Assembly (NCBI RefSeq): GCF_036711975.1
Contig: NC_091976.1
Coordinates: 20,460,001 to 20,524,000 of the forward strand
Origin: Onthophagus taurus
Lineage: Eukaryota > Arthropoda > Insecta > Coleoptera > Scarabaeidae
DNA: 64,000 nt
Direction: 5' to 3'
Shown here in pieces: positions 57,882 to 64,000 of the stretch; the stretch's first letter is position 1, and each line of letters starts with the position of its first letter. Both the position numbers and the translations under genes were made by a program. The notes under the pieces are model-generated. The model did no database searches. It had not been told where the DNA came from and saw nothing but the letters and a program-made list of their open reading frames with translations.

Positions 57882-58888
57882 TTAATTGCTACTTTTAACA
57901 GCTTGTAGTCCATAGAACACAGTAGAATTATCAGATAACGACCATTTTTCACTTAAAAAATTGTACCACATTCCTTGCTTTCGAACAACACGACAAGAAT
58001 CTAAAACATTTTTTTTATCAAGTGTTAGATTTTTCTGTTATCTTTTCTACATTAACAAAATAAAACGAATACTTACTTTTTTCAAGTATATTTTTTAAAG
58101 TTTCTGGTGAAACAAATTTTTCATAAGAATGAGTTCCTCGTGGAATTATTTTTACACCCTCCAATAAAGATATAGCGTAAAATTTAGCTAAAAGAGTTTT
58201 GTTGATAGTGGTGATAATGGCGGTTCCCCCCGGTTTTAATCCATGTAAAGCTTTAGTTAAAAAATGTTCCACGTCGGCGACATGTTCAACAATTTCGGAT
58301 GCTACAACAACATCAAAATGTTCTTTGTTTTCTTCGCAAAAATCTTCAACGTTTGCAAAATAATAATTTAAATGTTTTAAGTTTGTATTATTGGAAGCGT
58401 GATGTTTGGCTACTTTTATTAAATTTTCGGCCATGTCAATTCCTGTTACTTGTAGTCCTAAGTTAGATAAAGGTTCCGATAAGATTCCTCCTATTAAACA
58501 AATTATTAAAATAAGCTAAAAATTAAGATAAATAAGATTTACCTCCACATCCAACGTCTAATAATTTGATATCATTGAAGTTTTGAGGGAAACCTTGATT
58601 TTTTATTCCATATTGAATACATTCCTTTATAAAAGGCACCCGGATTTGGTTTAGCGCATGAAGAGCTTTAACTGGTCCTTTTTCATCCCACCAATTCTTT
58701 GATTGTTGATCAAAATGTTTTACCTCACTTGTATCAGAATAAGAAAGTTTTGTGGATGACGAAATATTTCTAAATATCGATTATTTCTTTTTGTTATTGC
58801 TAAAAACGTTTTATATAACTTACCTCATGATATCAAAAAATTGAGATTTTGAAACAACATCGTTTCTAAGTAAAATTCTCGAACACAT
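57882..58888 (-). CDS. COQ3: Ubiquinone biosynthesis O-methyltransferase COQ3, copy B (274 aa)
   Basis: Exons 58888-58824, 58769-58543, 58490-58077 and 58000-57882 total 825 nt (274 aa), all in phase. The N-terminus MCSRILLRNDVVSKSQFF is basic and could be a mitochondrial leader. Family blocks: HFDQQSKNWWDEKGPVKALH, LLDVGCGGGILSEPLSNLGL (SAM motif I), VTGIDMAENLIKVA, VVASEIVEHVADVEHFL, and GTHSYEKFVSPETLKNILEK. The last exon reads GMWYNFLSEKWSLSDNSTVF then YGLQAVKSS, the usual COQ3 ending. The enzyme performs both O-methylation steps of coenzyme Q synthesis. It lies tandem to copy A with identical intron positions, so the pair arose by duplication of the whole gene. Confidence 0.9.
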
Positions 58889-59439
58889 TTTTATCAAAAT
58901 ATAAATAGTAATGAATCTCGATTGTTGTTGATGAATAAAAATACTAAAATAGAATCAGGTTATTTAGGAATTTATATATCTGCTGGAACATTTAATTTCA
59001 TAACTTTTAGAAATTTTGTGTACGAAATCGATAACGTAATAATTCATGATAATGGGAACATGTTATGTAATTCGAAAATTTGGAGTAGAATTATATCATA
59101 TTAACAGTGTGGAAGTTGAGAATTAAAAAAAATTGTTTGAATTAATACAAGAAGAACACTGGGATTAATAATTAAAAATAAATAATAGTTACGCTTTATT
59201 TCCAGGATAGAATTACATGCCAATATTTCGCATGTGAAAGAAGTATTGCTGTTCTAATAAATCCTTAACCTATTCTCGAAATAAAGCGTGACTTTTATAG
59301 AGGTGTTATCGCGATTAAGCAAAGAAAATCGTCTGCTTAAAAATAGATAATAAAATTAAATCTTACATATTATGCAATACTTAAGACGTGGTCTATTGAA
59401 TAAGCAAATAAATAAACAAAGCTTCAGAAGACACAGATC
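58889..59439. other. COQ3 upstream region and spacer
   Basis: Holds the copy B promoter. A plus-strand ORF at 58922-59104 overlaps its 5' side and shows no motif. No other feature. Confidence 0.4.
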
Positions 59440-59960
59440 TATACAAAGTCAAAACTAACAGAGGAAATCTAGGTTGGATCAGCTGTTCGCCAAGGAGACA
59501 GCCTAACCTTGCTTGTTTATCTCATTACGAACAAAAGTCGAAAATGCTAAAGAAACTACAAGAGGATATACGCAGACTACATAGTACTCCTCGCCGACAG
59601 TGAAGATAATCTGCAGTGCCAACAGTTAAATATCAGGACCAAAAGAAGAAACAACCAAACTATAGAACAACCCATGTCATTTAACTATTTCTAGCAATTG
59701 AAAAATCATAAAGGCAAGGAAAGTTGGGTGCTCATGGGACGTAAAATGGCAAAACAAAGCAGCTATAAACAGCAGCTGAAACAAGAGCAGACATAAACAA
59801 GATGAAGCAAATTTTGAGAAGTTTTGAAAAGGTGGACAGAATAAGGAGTGACGAAATATGGCACACATATGAGACATCATTTAGTGTGCTCGGCAGAAAG
59901 AGATACTGGTTAATAATTAATTTTACAAGAAAAGCTTTTAATTTGTTAAATGATGAGGCG
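59440..59960 (+). mobile_element. RTE-like RT fragment
   Basis: Reads SAVRQGDSLTLLVYLI (RT 'RQGD' block, about 59479) then IYADYIVLLADSEDNLQ (decayed 'YADD', about 59560-59610). The tail region ADINKMKQILRSFEKVDR follows near 59790-59830. The catalytic second Asp is replaced by Tyr. Several frame breaks; inactive. Confidence 0.65.
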
Positions 59961-59985
59961 TTAAAACGCCCACATCTCTTAAGAA

Positions 59986-60417
59986 ATGGTGCCTTTGACC
60001 GTGACAGAAAACGAAACCGACAAAACAATAATGGGAAATGTACCCATATTCTATTGTCTGAAGAGTCGACGTGCTCGTCTATGGCTTTTCATTCAGTTGG
60101 TAACCGTTTTTCTGGCCAGTTTCTGCCTGCCCCTCGTTATCCTCGCACCAAACGATGCGTTGCCACAAAAATTGCTCTTACATCCTGTGTTTAGAACTAA
60201 CTGGTTGCGAGGCGAACATACTCGACCAGAAACACGACACTAATTTTATTCTATCGTCGAGGCAGCAACAACAAACAGAAGCCAAAAGTTACACGTTCTT
60301 CGACATGGACCAGTGAGGATGCAGGAAGAAGACAAAAACCAAGAAGAGTCGATAAAACCACCGGGTGAGAGGCCAACTCATACCTCTTCTGGTAAAAAAA
60401 TTCTGTCTCTTAGTTAA
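59986..60417 (+). other. Candidate small membrane-protein ORF with an in-frame TAA
   Basis: From ATG 59986 (context AAGAAATGG) 85 residues are open. They include one strong hydrophobic segment (ARLWLFIQLVTVFLASFC then LPLVILAP), preceded by basic LKSRRAR and followed by NDALPQKLLLHPVFRTNW. A TAA at 60241 ends it, but the same frame stays open for 57 more codons (EAATTNRSQKLHVLRHGPVR, then a Glu/Lys/Pro-rich stretch) to 60415. A GT donor-like site (CTGGTAAAAA) lies at 60391. It could be an exon of an unseen gene, a decayed exon, or a transposon passenger. I do not recognise it. Confidence 0.4.
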
Positions 60418-60537
60418 GTGGTAATAGACATATTTTTGAAAATGTTAAAAATCGTTTCCGTACATCATATCTAAACAAAGAAGTAGTACAACACCCTTGG
60501 CAAGTTATTTTAAAAAATGGCCTGTTTAGTCTAGATA

Positions 60538-62295
60538 TACAGTGTGTCCCCAGATTGTGTCCCCGTAAGGTATAATTGACGATAAATTTGTGAATTCAAA
60601 TTCCATCTTTTGCAATTAAAGTCTGGATGTCATGAAGCGAAATATAACCAAGGTTTACGTCAAATGTCCTGAAAGTATCATAGTTAACACAAGAAGTTTG
60701 TTAACCGTTGCAGGTAAAGTGGTCTTTCTGAGCAATGTACAACAAAAGTTGATTACGATAAAATGTTTGTTATGTTAAATTATAGCGATATGCCGAATTT
60801 TATTAATTTAGCATATAAAAGAAAAAATGAGTTTTTTCTTGAAAATTTTTTTCTAATATTCCGTTTTACAATAAAAACAAATGATCTGAGTGAACTAACA
60901 ATTATCATTTGATAGCTTAGCTTTAGCCTATCGTCAAATATTAATTAATCATGTTTACATTACAAGATAAAATATTTATAGTGCAGTGCTATGGATTGGG
61001 GGGAACATTAGTTACAATGCAGTTTTAAGGCAATTTGAGGAAAAAGTTGGATTTTTAGTAGATAAAAAAACAATTAAGAGAGTTGTTAAAAAATTTTCGG
61101 AAACGGGCAATGTGGAAAATAAAAGGAAGGAAAAAAAGCTTTTAGATGAGCATGATGCGGGGTCGATTGTTGCAGTAACGAACGCAATGGATTACGGTAA
61201 GGTGTCGTTAAGAAAAAGGGCAGTTCAAGTTGGTATAAGTAAATCCCAATTACAAAGAATTTATCGAGACAATAAAATATTGCCGTATAAACCAAAATTT
61301 CACCACACTATCGAATTAGGTGATGAAGCAAAACGTTTAGATTATTGTTTGTGGCTTGGGTACAAAATTTTGAAAGACAGAACTTTTTTAAAAAACATAA
61401 TATTTTTGGACGAAGCATGGTTCACCACTAATGAAGTGGTTACATCGCAAAATTGTCGATTCTGGTCAAAGACTAATCCAAATTATCGCATAGCTTGTAA
61501 ACGCAAGTATTCCCAGAAAGTGAATGCGTGGTTCATAAACGGCAATTTGAATCAACACCGATATTTGGAAGTACTAGAAAATTGTTTATTTAATTATCTT
61601 GGCGGCGTGGATTTAGAAGAACGCAATAAATTATATTTTCAACAAGATGGTTGCGGCCCACATTCGACCATTTTAATTAGAAATTTGTTAAATACGTTAT
61701 TTGGAAAAAAATGGATTGGCAGATATGGTCCGCAACCATAGCCACCAAGAAGTCCGGATTTATCTATTATGGATTTTTATTTTTGGGGTTATGTAAAACA
61801 AAAAGTGTACACTAAAAATTTTAATAACAATTTAGAGACTTTAAAACAAAAAATTGAAACTGTTATTAGAGAAATTCCGTTGGACCATATTAGAAAAAGT
61901 TATAAATAATGTCGGAAAAGGGCTGAATTATGTGTTAGTGTTGGTGGTGGTATCATTGAATAAGCTTTTATGTTAATTTAGCTTAGATCGAAAATGTTTT
62001 GTTAATCTTATGATTTAAAAATCTGCATTTTGCTTTTATATCCTAAATTAATAAAATTCGGCATATCGCTATAATTTAACATAACAAACATTTTATCTTA
62101 ATCAACTTATCCACTTCACCTGCAACGGTTAACAAACTTCTTGCGTTAACTTTGGTACTTTGAGGACATTTAACGTAAAACTTGGTTATATTTCGTTTTA
62201 TGACATCCAGACTTTAATTGCAAAAGATGGAATTTGAATTCAAAAATGTATCGTCATTTATACCTTATGGGGACCCAATCCGGGGACACACTGTA
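60538..62295 (+). mobile_element. Nearly intact mariner-like (DD41D type) transposon, 1758 bp
   Basis: Inverted repeats of about 265-285 bp (left 60538-60822, right 62033-62295) begin TACAGTGTGTCCCC and are flanked by TA. Transposase ORF 60986-61741 starts with an HTH region (LRQFEEKVGFLVDKKTIKRV), then has IIFLDEAWFTTNE (first Asp) and YFQQDGCGPHST (second Asp). A TAG at 61739 interrupts it. The same frame continues with RSPDLSIMDFYFWGYVKQKV (third Asp) to a stop after HIRKSYK at about 61909. I count 41 residues between the second and third Asp. One nonsense codon is the only obvious defect, and the long matching arms suggest a young insertion. Confidence 0.92.
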
Positions 62296-62409
62296 TACTA
62301 GATATACCACTTGCCATTTTTCTTTTCCTAAAAAATATTATTGCTTTTTCTGCAAAAAACGCGTTATGTAAAAAATTCATACTTTCGTATGTTATTTGTA
62401 TTTCCTCCA

Positions 62410-62770
62410 AAATAATTTAACAAGTTTGTTAGAAGATGTGACACTCAATATCTCAGACTGGGTGGTTGAACATGAAGAACAGACTTAAACTGCATGCAAC
62501 TTGCGTTTATTATAAAATTATTAAAAGTCAACAGCCTCCTTACTTGCTGCAACGCGTATCTTTCAGAAGCTATGTCCATAATATGAATGTAAGAAGGAAA
62601 GATGTATTGACGGTACCACACCGCGCCTCGCACCGATCCTTTTCCTACTAGATAGCCAAAACGTACAATGATCTACCAGTGAATCTTATGGGTTTGAGCT
62701 GTATTTCGTTCAAGAGTAAATTAAAATCCTCCCTCCTGCTTGAGTCATCATATCGCTTTATACTGGCTTG
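62410..62770 (+). mobile_element. 3' end of a CR1/L2-like non-LTR element
   Basis: Broken frames give SFRSYVHNMNVRRKDVLTVP, HRSFSYQIAKTYNDLPVNLM then SFKSKLKSSLL, the usual end of CR1-like ORF2 ('H.RN.R', 'SF.Y...LWN.LP', 'FK..L'). A later AATAAAGGCATTATTATTAT at about 62970 looks like its short-repeat 3' tail. 5' truncated. Confidence 0.7.
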
Positions 62771-62989
62771 TCGTCATATTTTGTATTTTTTTCATTTTGT
62801 TTTATTGGTATTATTAAAAAGATTTTCATTTTTGTTTCATATGTATATAACTTATATATTCTGGATTAAGTGGAAGAGCAGTTGGTTAATAACCAAACTG
62901 AACTTCGTCCAGAAAATAAGTTTATTTTCTAAGAATGTATTATTTGTTTTTTCTTTTTTGCGACTTATTAATAAAGGCATTATTATTAT

Positions 62990-63849
62990 TATATTACAAT
63001 ATCATTTAGAATCGTTCTTTGCCCACCTTTAGCTGATTCTTGTATCAAAGCCTCTTGTTACAGTCTAATTTATTCCAATGTTTTGTATTTATGTTGCTTG
63101 TAAATTTTTTTATATTGTAATTTTTTAAGCGACAGAATCTGGAGATCCTTTTTTCCCTTCCTATTCCTTCATTTGTACGGAATTATCATTATAAATTTTC
63201 TTTTCTTTCTATTCTTTTCTTATATTTCGCCTTCTCTTTAATAGATGTCATTTTCTTAATTCTTTACTTATTTTAAATTTCATACGGAAAAGTTATTGCG
63301 CGCAGGTCGAGTTTTTTTTTCGAAATTGGATTTAGGTTTTCGAAGAGGAAGTCTCACTCTTTTTGGTGGCACGAGACTCAACGTGTAACGTCGTTGTGTA
63401 GGCGTTTTGGTTGACATTTTGAGTGATTCATTTGGTCGTAATTTGATTTAACGCATCCGAATTAATCGGGATCATCACATCGACAATTTATTTGAGAACA
63501 AGTTTAAGTTCTTTCTTACGGTTAACCCGGCTATTTTGCGTTTTGAGTCGATTTACTTTTCACACGTGCGAAGCCTTTAACATCGGAGGTATGTGATAGT
63601 AATTTAATAGAAATTTAATCATTACTTATAATATTTGATAATTCCAAAAAAAATTTCTTTAACTTAATAATTTAACAATTCTTTTTCTTTCTTCTCTTTC
63701 TCCTCCTTTTCTAATTTTTTGTATCGTCCATTTACTAATTTTTAGGCCTCCTATTTTGGGATATTATTATTCCGGGAATAGTTTCTTTGGATTTTTACAT
63801 TGGGATTTTTCCATTCCAAAAGAAAAAAAAAATCAAATAATATAATTGT
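62990..63849 (+). promoter_or_regulatory. Upstream region and 5' UTR of the right-edge gene
   Basis: Sequence around 63300-63588 is less AT-rich than its surroundings and ends at a donor (GGAG/GTATGT at 63589). An acceptor (TAATTTTTAG) ends at 63745 and the next exon carries an ATG at 63850. This is consistent with a noncoding first exon, a 155-bp intron and a second exon. The 62990-63300 part shows nothing. Confidence 0.5.
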
Positions 63850-64000
63850 ATGGTGGAGTGCCTCCCCTCTGCCGACTCCGAATACTTTCCCTCTCCAGAG
63901 GAATCGCTGCATAAAGAAGAATCTTACCCGTATCAAGGTCAGAACGTATATGTAAAGTTATTTTGTGTTCTTTAATGTGTTGAATCGCTATAAAAAAAAA
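63850..64000 (+). CDS. First coding exon of a gene running off the window (partial)
   Basis: ATG 63850 opens MVECLPSADSEYFPSPEESL, then HKEESYPYQ. Codon use is markedly GC-richer than the surroundings, suggesting real coding sequence. A donor probably lies at 63938 (CAAG/GTCAGA) or 63947 (AAC/GTATAT); reading on reaches a stop at about 63975. Too short to identify. Confidence 0.55.

Noticed and set aside
58922-59104. 60-aa ORF upstream of COQ3 copy B
   Set aside because: Overlaps the COQ3 promoter, AT-driven composition, no recognisable motif.
63751-63936. 61-aa minus-strand ORF at the right edge
   Set aside because: Antisense of the better supported plus-strand exon starting at 63850.

Overview
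This is nuclear DNA of an insect, probably a holometabolan and perhaps a beetle; the order is a guess. The evidence is AT-rich sequence, many 45-65 bp introns, GT-AG splice sites, and close animal orthologues (MOB2, HIP14/ZDHHC17, POLD1, ARL1, COQ3, CEP97, cyclophilin-40). The transposon load is also typical of insects: Tc1/mariner with DD41D-like spacing, piggyBac, hAT, RTE-like and jockey/CR1-like non-LTR elements. I found no CRISPR array, tRNA or rRNA. All exon models were joined by hand from splice sites and codon phase. Except where stated, each sums to a whole number of codons.

Layout, left to right. 498-2390 is an unrecognised Cys-rich then Ser/Lys-rich protein. 2.8-7.1 kb is a transposon graveyard (hAT relic with a nested reverse-transcriptase fragment, then a MITE inserted in a repeat). 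7143-8144 is the 3' part of a cyclophilin-40 gene whose first exons I cannot find. 8884-21211 (minus) is a complete 12-exon CEP97 gene whose two giant introns hold stacked transposons. 22094-28148 (plus) is MOB2, divergent from CEP97. 29440-35463 (minus) is an unnamed membrane-protein gene with an apparent 1-nt frameshift. 36134-42942 (minus) is HIP14 palmitoyltransferase, sharing a 350-bp divergent promoter with POLD1 (43295-50471, plus). 51005-51661 (minus) is ARL1 with a 4-nt first coding segment. 52.2-56.5 kb is hAT/piggyBac/hAT relics. 56901-58888 (minus) holds two tandem COQ3 genes, the downstream one missing its last exon. 59.4-62.8 kb holds mobile elements around an unexplained small membrane ORF and a nearly intact DD41D mariner. 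The right edge holds the 5' end of another gene.

The host genes are unrelated housekeeping or signalling genes (centriole, NDR-kinase cofactor, palmitoylation, replication, Golgi trafficking, ubiquinone). They do not form a pathway. The shared theme is architectural: introns are either about 50-100 bp or 3.7-5 kb, and the long ones are filled with transposon debris of several ages. I did not find a convincing new biological system. The best leads are the unnamed two-hydrophobic-segment gene, the COQ3 duplication, the RT segment triplicated within a POLD1 intron, and the 59986 ORF.
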